Shown piece after piece: positions 17,722-26,267 of a DNA stretch of 64,000 nt (position 1 is its first letter; every line of letters starts with the position of its first letter). The notes under the pieces were generated by a model, which saw only the letters and a program-made list of their open reading frames with translations, did no database searches and had not been told where the DNA came from. The DNA comes from JBFWIW01 sp050253535 (GTDB taxonomy: Bacteria; Bacillota; Clostridia; Oscillospirales; Oscillospiraceae), in NCBI GenBank assembly GCA_050253535.1, contig JBFWIW010000001.1:26157-90156 (forward strand). Direction: 5' to 3'. The position numbers and the translations under genes were made by a program.

Positions 17722-18387
17722 CTACGCCTCGCTTTCGGCGGTAACAATGCCGCGTTTTTCAAATTCGGTGCAGAGGTGCTTAATGCAGCACTCGGCGCAC
17801 CGCGGGTTTCGGGCGTCGCAGACCGCCCTGCCGTGGTGCACCATCCTATGGCAGAAGTCGGAGGATTTATCCGGCGGCAGCAACTCGCGCAGGTGCGTCT
17901 CTATTTTCGCGGGGTCCTTTGTACTGACGATCCCTATTCGGTTCGTGAGCCGGATGCAGTGGGTGTCCACGACGACGGCCCCGGGTTTCTTATAGAGGTC
18001 GCCAAGAATGAGGTTAGCAGTCTTTCTTCCCACGCCGGGGAGCCGCAGGAGGGAGTCCATGTCACCGGGGACTTTGCCTGCGTATTCGGAGAGCAGCATG
18101 TTGGCTGACGCAACGATGTCGCGCGCTTTGCCGTGGAAAAAACCACACGAATGAATGTATCTCTCAATGTCTTCTATGTCGGCTCCTGCTATGGACTCAA
18201 GTGTCGGATATGCCGCAAAGAGCGCGGGGGTAATTTTATTGACCCGCTCGTCCGTACACTGCGCCGCAAGCCTGACGGAGAAGAGGAGTTCATAGTCCTT
18301 TATGTAGTCGAGTGAGCATTCCGCCATGGGATATTCGCGTTCCAGCAGGCGAATAATCTCGTCAATCTCTTTTTTTGTATGCTTCAT
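17722..18387 (-). CDS. nth: Endonuclease III
   Basis: A DNA glycosylase/AP lyase for oxidised pyrimidines in base excision repair. The helix-hairpin-helix LPGVGRKTANLIL holds the catalytic Lys, and VVVDTHCIRLTNR has the catalytic Asp. The C-terminal 4Fe-4S cluster is formed by C-x6-C-x2-C-x5-C (CDARNPRCAECCIKHLC). It is 221 residues, normal. GGAGG precedes the ATG. Confidence 0.95.
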   Translation of the reverse strand: MKHTKKEIDEIIRLLEREYPMAECSLDYIKDYELLFSVRLAAQCTDERVNKITPALFAAYPTLESIAGADIEDIERYIHSCGFFHGKARDIVASANMLLSEYAGKVPGDMDSLLRLPGVGRKTANLILGDLYKKPGAVVVDTHCIRLTNRIGIVSTKDPAKIETHLRELLPPDKSSDFCHRMVHHGRAVCDARNPRCAECCIKHLCTEFEKRGIVTAESEA

Positions 18388-18533
18388 CTGTTGAGCCTCC
18401 GGTAGATTTTATAAAAATGGCAAATACTAAGGCAACCGCGTTAACTTATCGCGAATTTATTGTAAAAAACGCAATTTGTCATTATTCTACCATATAATAA
18501 AGCATTACGCTATTTTTTTTGCGCTTTTGTCGG

Positions 18534-18562
18534 TTGAAAAAGGCCTCGTACTTCTATATAAT
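18534..18562 (+). promoter_or_regulatory. Sigma-A promoter for glyA
   Basis: TTGAAA (18534-18539), 17-nt spacer, TATAAT (18557-18562). The leader is about 60 nt. The rest of the 243-nt gap between nth and glyA shows no clear structure or riboswitch. Confidence 0.85.
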
Positions 18563-18630
18563 TATTTTGACAGTATTGGGCCCGAAAGGGAACAAAGGGA
18601 ATTAATAAGAATAATAACGGAGGAATCACA

Positions 18631-19878
18631 ATGGTCAAGGAAATGATGTCGTTCATATCGCAATCCGACCCTGAGGTAGGCGCCGCAATTGAAAAGGAAT
18701 ATGCCCGCCAGAAGAGGAATATCGAGCTAATTGCTTCCGAAAACATCGTGAGTGCGGCGGTTCTGGCTGCGGCCGGCTCCGTCCTCACCAACAAATATGC
18801 TGAAGGATATTCCGGCAAACGCTATTACGGCGGATGCGAATGTGTCGATATTGCGGAAAATATTGCCATCGAGAGGGCAAAGAAAATCTTCGGAGCGAAT
18901 TTCGTGAACGTGCAGCCGCATTCCGGAGCGCAGGCAAACTACGCGGCATACATGGCCCTCTGCCAGCCCGGCGACACTGTGCTCGGCATGAACCTTGACC
19001 ACGGCGGGCACCTTACCCACGGCAGCGCAGTCAATTTCTCCGGTAAATATTATAACATTATTTCTTATGGCGTGACCGACGATACGAATGTTATCGACTA
19101 CGATGAACTCCGCCGTCTGGCACTCGAGAATAAGCCCAAAATGATAATTGCGGGCGCCTCCGCTTATCCGCGCATCATAGATTTTGAAAAATTTTCCGCC
19201 ATTGCAAGGGAATGCGGCGCTTATCTCATGGTCGATATGGCCCACATCGCGGGTCTTGTCGCCGCAGGGCTCCATCCGAGCCCGGTACCCTACGCGGACG
19301 TTGTCACAACAACGACACACAAGACCCTTCGCGGTCCGCGCGGCGGCATGATTCTCACAAACGACGAAGCGATAGCAAAGAAGATCAACAGCGCGATATT
19401 CCCGGGAAGCCAGGGCGGCCCGCTCATGCATATAATAGCGGCCAAGGCGGTTGCCTTCGGCGAGGCGCTCAGGCCTGAGTTTGTCGAATACCAAAAGCAG
19501 ATCGTCAAAAACGCCGCGGTTTTGGCCGAAGAGCTTAAAAATTACGGATTCGATCTCGTATCCGGCGGCACCGATAATCACCTCATGCTTGTCGATCTGC
19601 GCAAGTTCTCCATCACCGGCAAGGAGATGGAGAAGCGCCTTGACACCGTATATATAACCGTAAACAAGAACAAAATTCCGAACGACCCCGAGAGTCCTTT
19701 TGTCACGAGCGGCATCCGTATCGGCACCCCCGCCGTTACGACGCGCGGCTTTAAGGAAGCGGAGATGAAGACCATAGCAAAGCTCGTCTATTTCGCCGCC
19801 ACCGACTTCGAAAACAAGGCCGACGAGATCCGTGCCGAGGTAGGTGCGCTCTGCTCGAAATTTCCCATTTATGAATAA
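18631..19878 (+). CDS. glyA: Serine hydroxymethyltransferase
   Basis: It interconverts serine and glycine while charging tetrahydrofolate with a one-carbon unit. The PLP lysine is in TTTHKTLRGPRGG, and substrate-site blocks NIELIASEN, TNKYAEGYSGKRYYGG and HSGAQAN are intact. It is 415 residues, full length. GGAGGAAT precedes the ATG. It is followed by the rarA leader; I see no separate terminator between them. Confidence 0.97.
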   Translation: MVKEMMSFISQSDPEVGAAIEKEYARQKRNIELIASENIVSAAVLAAAGSVLTNKYAEGYSGKRYYGGCECVDIAENIAIERAKKIFGANFVNVQPHSGAQANYAAYMALCQPGDTVLGMNLDHGGHLTHGSAVNFSGKYYNIISYGVTDDTNVIDYDELRRLALENKPKMIIAGASAYPRIIDFEKFSAIARECGAYLMVDMAHIAGLVAAGLHPSPVPYADVVTTTTHKTLRGPRGGMILTNDEAIAKKINSAIFPGSQGGPLMHIIAAKAVAFGEALRPEFVEYQKQIVKNAAVLAEELKNYGFDLVSGGTDNHLMLVDLRKFSITGKEMEKRLDTVYITVNKNKIPNDPESPFVTSGIRIGTPAVTTRGFKEAEMKTIAKLVYFAATDFENKADEIRAEVGALCSKFPIYE

Positions 19879-19891
19879 AAGGCGACAGTGC

Positions 19892-20025
19892 TGTTAATCA
19901 CACTATCATTATAAATGCGTATCAATTTCTTGCCGCTTATGCGGCAAGAAATTGATACGCAATAACCTTCCGTGCTCGGGAGGCCTTCAGTATAATTTAT
20001 GCGCTTTAGCGCATGGGAGGTTTGT
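19892..20025 (+). promoter_or_regulatory. Recurring structured 5' leader, copy C (rarA), with 20-bp perfect hairpin
   Basis: After a TGTTAATCACACTA box comes a perfect 20-bp stem with a TTAT loop (19917-19960). Next is CCTTCCG-TGCT-CGGGAGG (19966-19983), an AGTATAATTT segment, and the hairpin ATGCGC-TTTA-GCGCAT (19999-20014). That last hairpin abuts the GGGAGG of rarA. This is the cleanest copy in the window. Confidence 0.7.
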
Positions 20026-21282
20026 ATGTACCGTCCGCTGGCTGATGAAATACGCCCCGAGACTCTGGATGACGTCGTCGGACAGGGACATATCCTGGGC
20101 AAAAACGGTCTTCTCCGCAGAATTATTGAGAGCGGGAACATCCCTAACATGATATTCTACGGGCCGTCCGGCTGTGGAAAAACGACCGTTGCCGGAATAA
20201 TCGCCAAAGCGGCCAACAGGACGCTCCATAAACTAAACGCAACGACGGCCGGCACATCCGACATTAAAAGCATAATTTCCGACCTCGATACGCTTCTCGC
20301 ACCGAACGGCGTACTCTTATATCTCGACGAGATTCAGTACTTCAATAAAAAGCAGCAGCAATCGCTCTTGGAGTTCATCGAAAATGGGAAGATCACATTA
20401 ATCGCATCAACCACGGAAAACCCGTATTTCTATGTCTATAACGCGATTTTGAGCCGCAGCACAGTCTTCGAATTCAAAGAAATTAAGGCGGAGGAAATAC
20501 TCCCCGCCGTCCGCCGCGCCGCCGGTATTATGGAAAAGCGCCTCGGAGTCAGTGCGGTTTTTGAAGAGGGCGCCGCGGAACACATCGCCTCCGCCTGCGG
20601 CGGGGACGTGCGCAAAGCCATAAACGCGGTGGAGCTTCTTTTTTCCTCATCGAAACCGGAGGGCGGAACAGTGTACCTCACGCTCGCTGATGCGGATACC
20701 CTGTCCCAGAGGAGCGCCATGCGCTACGACAGGGACGGGGATGCGCACTACGACATCATATCCGCGCTTCAGAAATCGATCCGCGGCTCCGATCCTGACG
20801 CGGCGCTCCATTATCTGGCGCGGCTTCTCGAAGCGGGAGATCTGCTCTCGCCGTGCAGAAGGCTCCTCGTAATAGCATCGGAAGATATCGGCCTTGCGTA
20901 TCCGCAGGCGATAGCGACAGTAAAGGCCTGCGTCGACAGCGCGCTGCAGCTCGGTCTTCCCGAGGCGAGGATACCGCTCGCGGACGCTGCCGTCCTGCTT
21001 GCGACCGCGCCGAAGTCGAACTCCGCCTATATTGGGATAAACGCAGCCATTGCGGATTTAAGACGGGGCAACATCGGCGAGGTGCCGCGCCAACTCCAGA
21101 ATGTCCATGCGGAGACGACAGGAATGGAGACGGGGCAGAACTACAAATATCCTCACGATTACGAGAACCACTATGTCCGCCAGCAGTATCTGCCGGACAG
21201 AATAAAAAACGCAAATTATTACGAGTACGGAGACAATAAGGCAGAACAGGCTGCCAAAAAATACTGGGAGCTTATAAAGTGA
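20026..21282 (+). CDS. rarA: Replication-associated recombination protein RarA (MgsA)
   Basis: A AAA+ ATPase related to clamp loaders that acts at stalled replication forks. Walker A is FYGPSGCGKTT and Walker B LLYLDEIQ, with sensor ASTTENPYF. C-terminal tetramerisation blocks include ASEDIGLAYPQA, and the family end has NYKYPHDYENHYVRQQYLPD. The ATG at 20026 follows GGGAGG; the in-frame codons from 19999 belong to the leader hairpin. It is 418 residues. Confidence 0.95.
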   Translation: MYRPLADEIRPETLDDVVGQGHILGKNGLLRRIIESGNIPNMIFYGPSGCGKTTVAGIIAKAANRTLHKLNATTAGTSDIKSIISDLDTLLAPNGVLLYLDEIQYFNKKQQQSLLEFIENGKITLIASTTENPYFYVYNAILSRSTVFEFKEIKAEEILPAVRRAAGIMEKRLGVSAVFEEGAAEHIASACGGDVRKAINAVELLFSSSKPEGGTVYLTLADADTLSQRSAMRYDRDGDAHYDIISALQKSIRGSDPDAALHYLARLLEAGDLLSPCRRLLVIASEDIGLAYPQAIATVKACVDSALQLGLPEARIPLADAAVLLATAPKSNSAYIGINAAIADLRRGNIGEVPRQLQNVHAETTGMETGQNYKYPHDYENHYVRQQYLPDRIKNANYYEYGDNKAEQAAKKYWELIK

Positions 21283-21295
21283 CGGGGGGAGAGCG

Positions 21296-21481
21296 ATGGA
21301 TGTTAAAGTCGGCGATATCGTTACGATGAAAAAACAGCACCCCTGCGGCAGCGCAAAATGGCAGGTACTGCGCATAGGTGCCGATTTCAGGATTAAATGC
21401 CTTGGCTGCGGACACGAAGTAATAAACCCCAGAAGCAAGGTCGAAAAAAATATAAAAAAGATCGAGCGGGAGCAGACCTGA
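21296..21481 (+). CDS. DUF951 small protein
   Basis: A 61-residue protein of the DUF951 family: KVGDIVTMKKQHPCGSAKWQVLRIGADFRIKCLGCGH in segments, ending in a basic helix. The CxxCGH-like pair of cysteines (C41, C44 region) plus the earlier PCG suggests metal binding, which is unproven. SD GGGGGAGAG precedes the ATG. The stop overlaps the next gene's start (TGAATGA), so it is coupled to hisC and probably to rarA. Function unknown. Confidence 0.88.
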   Translation: MDVKVGDIVTMKKQHPCGSAKWQVLRIGADFRIKCLGCGHEVINPRSKVEKNIKKIEREQT

Positions 21482-22540
21482 ATGAATAAATATTGGAGCG
21501 ACAGACTTTCGGACGTTGAGCCTTACGTCCCTGGTGAGCAGCCAAAAGACAGGATTTTGATAAAACTCAATACAAACGAAAATCCGTATCCCCCTTCGCC
21601 GATGGTTGAGCAGGCGTTAAGGGATACGCCGGTTTCCGAACTCCGCCTTTATCCGGATCCGGAGTGCGCTTCGCTGAGGCGGGCGATTGCGGAGGCGGAG
21701 GGCCTTGACACAGACCAGATATTTATCGGAAACGGCTCGGACGAGGTGCTGGCGTTTTCGTTCCTGGCGTTTTTCAGCGAGAGGAGCGAAATCATCTTCC
21801 CGGATATAACGTACAGCTTCTATCCGGTGTACGCCGCCATTTTCGGCATAAAATACCGCACGATACCATTAAACAGCGACTATACCGTCCCTATCGGAAA
21901 ATTCCTTGAAACGAACGACGGCATCGTGATTGCAAATCCTAACGCGCCAACCAGCGTTGCGATGACACTCTATGATATAGAGGCGATATTGAGGGGGAAT
22001 CCGGATAACGTCGTTATAATCGACGAGGCTTACGTCTCGTTCGGGGCCGAGTCCGCCGTACGCCTTATATCGAAATATCCCAATCTTCTGGTGGTGCGCA
22101 CCCTCTCAAAATCAAACTCCCTTGCTGGAATGCGCGTGGGTTTCGCCCTTGGGGACCGCGGGCTTATAGAGGCCATAAACTGTGTAAAGAACAGTGTGAA
22201 CTCCTATACGCTCGACAGACTGGCGCTTAAGGCCGCCGAAGTTTCGATTCTGGACGGTGAATATACCGCAAAAAACGCAGTAAAGATTATTAATACGCGC
22301 GGCTGGGTGAGCGCTAAACTCCGGGAGATGGGTTTCTCTGTCCCGGAATCGAAAGCAAATTTCATATTTATCAGCCACCCTCAGAAAAAAGCGTCGGAAA
22401 TATTCGCAGAGCTCAGAGCTCGCGGTATACTTGTCCGTTATTTTCCCAAGCCGAGGATAGAGAATTCCCTTCGCGTCACTGTCGGTACGGATGAACAGAT
22501 GCAGTCCCTCATAGCGGCGCTAGACGATATCATCCAATAA
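21482..22540 (+). CDS. hisC: Histidinol-phosphate aminotransferase
   Basis: A class II fold-type I PLP aminotransferase, 352 residues. Marks are KLNTNENPYPPSP at the N-terminus, IIDEAYVSFG, and the PLP lysine region TLSKSNSLAGMRVGFALG. The end RVTVGTDEQM is typical of HisC. No other his gene is nearby; such orphan copies sometimes act on phenylalanine or other amino acids, so the specificity is an inference. Its 3' end overlaps the convergent gene by 11 nt. Confidence 0.88.
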   Translation: MNKYWSDRLSDVEPYVPGEQPKDRILIKLNTNENPYPPSPMVEQALRDTPVSELRLYPDPECASLRRAIAEAEGLDTDQIFIGNGSDEVLAFSFLAFFSERSEIIFPDITYSFYPVYAAIFGIKYRTIPLNSDYTVPIGKFLETNDGIVIANPNAPTSVAMTLYDIEAILRGNPDNVVIIDEAYVSFGAESAVRLISKYPNLLVVRTLSKSNSLAGMRVGFALGDRGLIEAINCVKNSVNSYTLDRLALKAAEVSILDGEYTAKNAVKIINTRGWVSAKLREMGFSVPESKANFIFISHPQKKASEIFAELRARGILVRYFPKPRIENSLRVTVGTDEQMQSLIAALDDIIQ

Positions 22541-23300
22541 TATCCTTAAGAATTTCCCTGACCTCGGGATAGTACAGAAATGCGCTTTTTATACCCGATT
22601 TTGCCGCGATTTCAAGTTTGTTTCTTATGCTGAGGGCACTGTCGTACAGTACGAAATGCGTTTCCCCGCCGTTGCGGTAACTAAAATATGAGGTACAGAG
22701 ATCTTTTGAGAAAAAAGTTGCCGGTCTGTATTTGTTAATAATAGAGGAAAGTTCGTCCTCGCTTAGATTGATGCCTGCGCCGGTAGGAGACGGGAGCGTG
22801 AAGTCAGATCTTATGCGCTCGATGTCAAGAGTCAGCCGGTGAGTTCCGAAGCTGTCCCCGGCGTCTGCAAAGTGGCGCACGAGCGTTCCGCCGGAAAGAG
22901 CGGTTCCTATGAGGATGCGCGCATTGTTTTTGGAGGCCATATACGGCGGCAGCCACAGTGTAAGTGAATTGGCTTCCGCCATGTCGGCAAGTGCCCCGGC
23001 AAGAGGCAGCATTATTTTAATAAGGCTTTCGCGAGTATTTAAAATAACCCCGCGGTAAGAGCGCATAATACACTCACGCACGATTTCGGAAGCGAGGGCG
23101 CGCGGCTGCCCATTGTCGTAGAAACCCAAGTCATCGATGACCATATAATCGCCGCCTTGTTTTTGCGGAAGGTCAGTCCTGTACAGGTGGAACCCACGGC
23201 CTATCCGATACGCCATGACTGCGGTCGCAAGACCGGTCTTCGCGGCCTCGCCGATGTACTCGGGCGGGGAGGCGAGAATGACGGATATGCTGTTTTTCAT
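22530..23300 (-). CDS. Unknown protein, possible degenerate GH18-like barrel
   Basis: A 256-residue soluble protein that I do not recognise. There is no signal peptide or membrane helix. The pattern of alternating short hydrophobic strands (ISVILASPP, YMVIDDLGFY, GVILNT, LTLWLPPYM, HFVLYDS) suggests a TIM barrel. The end, YDSALSIRNKLEIAAKSGIKSAFLYYPEV, resembles the last strand-helix of GH18 proteins, but no DxxDxDxE catalytic motif is seen. SD AGGAGGTGA precedes the ATG at 23300. It is divergent from yqeG with only 55 nt between them. Confidence 0.7.
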   Translation of the reverse strand: MKNSISVILASPPEYIGEAAKTGLATAVMAYRIGRGFHLYRTDLPQKQGGDYMVIDDLGFYDNGQPRALASEIVRECIMRSYRGVILNTRESLIKIMLPLAGALADMAEANSLTLWLPPYMASKNNARILIGTALSGGTLVRHFADAGDSFGTHRLTLDIERIRSDFTLPSPTGAGINLSEDELSSIINKYRPATFFSKDLCTSYFSYRNGGETHFVLYDSALSIRNKLEIAAKSGIKSAFLYYPEVREILKDIIG

Positions 23301-23355
23301 ATTGGTATCTCACCTCCTGATACTTTTTAATACCTATGACCTTAGGGAGTGAATT

Positions 23356-23868
23356 ATGTCTTATTCTCCAATACCCGACCATTTTTTTATCCGGTTAACG
23401 GACATCACGCCCGCTTTCCTGATTTCGCGCGGCGTGACTCTTCTTATGGCTGATCTGGACAACACAATATCGCCTTACGGTAAGGCCGACAGGCCGACCG
23501 ATGAAATGCTTACCTGGGTGCATATGATGAAGCAGGCGCGGATAGAGCTTTTCATTGTGTCGAACAATAAGTCGGACAGGCCTAAAGTGTTTGCCGACGC
23601 GCTGGATATACCATATGTCAAACGGGCGCGCAAACCTTTTTCGATTGGCGTAAAAAAAGCGCTTCAGATTGCGGGGAAAAAACCGCAGGATGCCGCGCTT
23701 GCCGGAGATCAGATATACACGGATGTCATGGCGGCAAACGGCTGCGGCGTGTTGTCGATACTTATTGAGCCACTGTGCCTGAGAAATCCGATTCTCGCAG
23801 TGAGATATTTTTTTGAACTGCCGTTCCGGGCACTCGCGCGTAAGAAACATAAGATAAGCAGGGGTTGA
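23356..23868 (+). CDS. YqeG family HAD-IIIA phosphatase
   Basis: A 170-residue haloacid-dehalogenase-like protein. Motif I is MADLDNTISPY, motif II FIVSNNK, and motifs III/IV KPFSIGVKKAL and ALAGDQIYTDVMAAN. The family includes Bacillus YqeG and mitochondrial PGP phosphatase relatives; the substrate is uncertain. SD GGAGTG precedes the ATG. The next gene begins across its stop codon. Confidence 0.9.
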   Translation: MSYSPIPDHFFIRLTDITPAFLISRGVTLLMADLDNTISPYGKADRPTDEMLTWVHMMKQARIELFIVSNNKSDRPKVFADALDIPYVKRARKPFSIGVKKALQIAGKKPQDAALAGDQIYTDVMAANGCGVLSILIEPLCLRNPILAVRYFFELPFRALARKKHKISRG

Positions 23869-23870
23869 AA

Positions 23871-24938
23871 ATGGAATTTTCAAATATGATTTCGCGTAAT
23901 CTGAATAAATACAGTTTTGATGCGATACTTATAACCAGCCTTTCGAACAGAAGATATGCTACAGGATTTCCGTCCACCGGCGGATTTGTCCTTGTAACGC
24001 GGGAAAAGTCATATTTTTTCACCGACTCGCGTTATACCGAGGCGGCGGCGAAAGCGATACATGAATCCGAGGTCATAGAGATAAGCGGCAGAGAAGACAG
24101 GTACAAAAAACTCAACGACGTTTTGCGCGGATGTGGGGCGAAGCGCGTCGGTTTCGAGGAAAATGATCTCACCTGGGCACTCTTCAGAGCTTATGAAGAG
24201 GGCCTTACGTGCGAGCTGCATCCGGCACAGGAGCTTCTGTCCGGTCTGCGGGCGGTTAAGACCCGCGAAGAACTGGACATAATGATAAAGGCACAGCGTA
24301 TAGCCGAGAAATCTTTTAATGAGATTTTGGGAATAATATCAACCGACATCACCGAAAAGGATCTGGCCTCGGAGCTCCTTTACCGAATGCTGAAAAACGG
24401 AGCGGAGGATTCGTCTTTTGATATTATTGTCGTCTCCGGAGTTAGGTCAAGCATGCCGCACGGTGTTCCGGAGGACAGAAAGATTCAAAAGGGTTTTCTT
24501 ACGATAGATTTCGGCGCTAAAGTGGACGGCTACTGTTCCGATACGACGCGGACTCTCTGCATAGGACAGCCCACAGACGAGATGAAGAAGGCGTATGACA
24601 CGGTGTTGGAGGCGCAGGCCGCCGGAATCTCGGCTGCACGCGCAAATATCATGGGACAGGAAATCGACAAGGCAGCTCGGGACGTCATTTACAGCGCCGG
24701 ATACGAGGGGTATTTTGGACACGCCTTCGGCCACAGTCTGGGCCTCGATATCCACGAATCGCCTAACGCTTCGCCGTCGGAGGAAAAAATTATCCCGGCC
24801 GGTGCGGTCATTTCTGCGGAGCCCGGTATATATATTCCCGGGAAATTCGGAATCAGGATAGAGGACGTCATATATATTACGCCGGAAGGTTGTGAGAATA
24901 TAACACGTCTTCCAAAGGAACTTACAGTTATTCAATGA
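23871..24938 (+). CDS. Xaa-Pro aminopeptidase / dipeptidase, M24 family
   Basis: A creatinase-N plus pita-bread metallopeptidase, 355 residues, like Bacillus YqhT. The metal ligands are visible: Asp in LTIDFGAKVDG and YCSDTTRT, His in GHAFGHSLG, Glu in AEPGIYIPG and RIEDV. I use the ATG at 23871 behind AGGGG; a TTG at 23865 is possible. It commonly precedes efp in Firmicutes, as here. Confidence 0.92.
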   Translation: MEFSNMISRNLNKYSFDAILITSLSNRRYATGFPSTGGFVLVTREKSYFFTDSRYTEAAAKAIHESEVIEISGREDRYKKLNDVLRGCGAKRVGFEENDLTWALFRAYEEGLTCELHPAQELLSGLRAVKTREELDIMIKAQRIAEKSFNEILGIISTDITEKDLASELLYRMLKNGAEDSSFDIIVVSGVRSSMPHGVPEDRKIQKGFLTIDFGAKVDGYCSDTTRTLCIGQPTDEMKKAYDTVLEAQAAGISAARANIMGQEIDKAARDVIYSAGYEGYFGHAFGHSLGLDIHESPNASPSEEKIIPAGAVISAEPGIYIPGKFGIRIEDVIYITPEGCENITRLPKELTVIQ

Positions 24939-24963
24939 AACTTACGGAAATGTAAAAAAAACC

Positions 24964-24992
24964 TTGCCAAACCGGTAATAATGGGATAAAAT
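24964..24992 (+). promoter_or_regulatory. Likely sigma-A promoter for efp
   Basis: TTGCCA, 17-nt spacer, TAAAAT. The transcript leader would be about 110 nt; no riboswitch-like structure was seen in it. Confidence 0.6.
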
Positions 24993-25110
24993 ACCGTGAG
25001 GAAATTGCACTTTTACTGATAAAAATAGCAGACAAAGATATGTATAAGAAATCAGTTGAAGTATGGACATACCTAGATGCTTTTCCGAAGATAGTTAGGA
25101 GGATAAATAT

Positions 25111-25674
25111 ATGATTACTGCCAGCGAATTCAGGAACGGTGTTACATTCGAAATGGACGGCAAGGTCATGCAGGTTGTCGAGTTCCAGCATGTGAAGCCA
25201 GGAAAGGGTGCGGCTTTCGTCCGCACAAAAATGAAAAATGTCATTACCGGGGGCGTTACAGAGACATCCTTCAACCCCACCGACAAGTTTGAGAACGCGT
25301 ATGTCGAGCGTCGCGACATGGAATACAGCTACAATGACGGAAACCTTTATTACTTCATGAATATGGAGACTTATGAGCTCGAGCCGATTGACGCGTCCAT
25401 CCTCGGTGACAGCTTCAGGTTCGTAAAGGAGAACATGCTCTGCACCATTTACTCATATAAGGGCAAGGTTTTCAACATTGAGCCCCCCACGTTTGTGGAG
25501 CTTGAAATTTCCGAGACAGACCCGGGCTTTGCCGGCAATACTGCCACAAACGTAACAAAGCCCGCAACGCTTGAAACCGGCGCGGAGATCAGGGTCCCGC
25601 TTTTCATAAGCCCAGGCGACAGAATTAAAATAGACACCCGTACCGGAGAATACCTGGAAAGGGCAAAGGGTTGA
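25111..25674 (+). CDS. efp: Elongation factor P
   Basis: EF-P relieves ribosome stalling at proline runs. The protein is 187 residues with the KOW/OB three-domain layout. The tip loop HVKPGKGAAFVR places the modifiable lysine at residue 32, the position that carries 5-aminopentanol in Bacillus. Two proteins linked to that modification, YmfF and YmfH, are encoded at 44.1-46.6 kb. SD TAGGAGG lies 9 nt before the ATG. Confidence 0.97.
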   Translation: MITASEFRNGVTFEMDGKVMQVVEFQHVKPGKGAAFVRTKMKNVITGGVTETSFNPTDKFENAYVERRDMEYSYNDGNLYYFMNMETYELEPIDASILGDSFRFVKENMLCTIYSYKGKVFNIEPPTFVELEISETDPGFAGNTATNVTKPATLETGAEIRVPLFISPGDRIKIDTRTGEYLERAKG

Positions 25675-25722
25675 CCTTTTGCCTAGGCCCCCAAGGTTTA
25701 TGACCATTAAGGAGGAATAAAC

Positions 25723-26142
25723 ATGACCGTTTCTGAAAAAGTAGCATATCTCAGAGGCCTGTGCGACGGCCTTAAGATCGATTCCGAATCAGACGAAGGA
25801 AAGCTCTTCACAGCTGTTATTGATGTTCTTGGAGACATTGCCTCTGACCTCGAGGATATCGAGGAGAACGCGCTCGACATCGGCGACGAACTGGACGCCA
25901 TTTCGGACGACCTCGCGGACGTTGAGAATTATGTTTTTGGCGAAGATGAAGACGAGGATGACGAAGACGAGGACGACGATTACGAATTTGACGAGGATGA
26001 GTTCGTCTATTCCGTCACTTGTCCATCCTGCAACGAGGAGATCACAGTGAGCGAGGATATCCTTGAGCTGGGCGAGATCGACTGCCCGAACTGCGGCGAG
26101 AAGCTTGAGTTTGATATCGAGGAAGACGAAGAAAACGAGTAA
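25723..26142 (+). CDS. CD1247-N-domain protein with acidic linker and zinc ribbon
   Basis: A 139-residue protein. The N-terminal about 65 residues (TVSEKVAYLRGLCDGL...) match what I know as the CD1247 N-terminal domain of clostridia. A very acidic stretch of Asp/Glu follows (about 69-90). The end is a zinc ribbon with CPSC and CPNC. The partner of the ribbon and its role are unknown. It is co-transcribed with efp and ends at a good terminator. Confidence 0.8.
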   Translation: MTVSEKVAYLRGLCDGLKIDSESDEGKLFTAVIDVLGDIASDLEDIEENALDIGDELDAISDDLADVENYVFGEDEDEDDEDEDDDYEFDEDEFVYSVTCPSCNEEITVSEDILELGEIDCPNCGEKLEFDIEEDEENE

Positions 26143-26196
26143 GTCGTCCAGGCGTATGAAAAGATTATAATTAGCCGCCGAGACGGCATAAAAAGG

Positions 26197-26228
26197 CATC
26201 CGGGGAAATTCTCCCCGGATGTTTTTTT
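26197..26228 (+). terminator. Rho-independent terminator after the zinc-ribbon gene
   Basis: CATCCGGGGA / TCCCCGGATG stem of 10 bp with an AATTC-type loop, followed by seven T. Confidence 0.93.
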
Positions 26229-26267
26229 ATGCAGTTTATCTGCCGGACTTATCCAAAAAAGGATATG

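Noticed and set aside
17082..17762. Open frame of 226 codons on the minus strand over the rqcH end and thioesterase
   Set aside because: It crosses a strong terminator and overlaps the thioesterase in another frame.
18406..18435. Minus-strand promoter TTGCCT-N18-TAAAAT for nth
   Set aside because: Its start would fall within the ribosome site of nth, leaving no usable leader.
18388..18630. Possible riboswitch before glyA
   Set aside because: The leader after the promoter is only about 60 nt and shows no multi-stem core.
18727..19581. Open frame of 284 codons antisense to glyA
   Set aside because: It lies fully inside glyA, has no ribosome site or recognisable domain, and is a codon-bias shadow.
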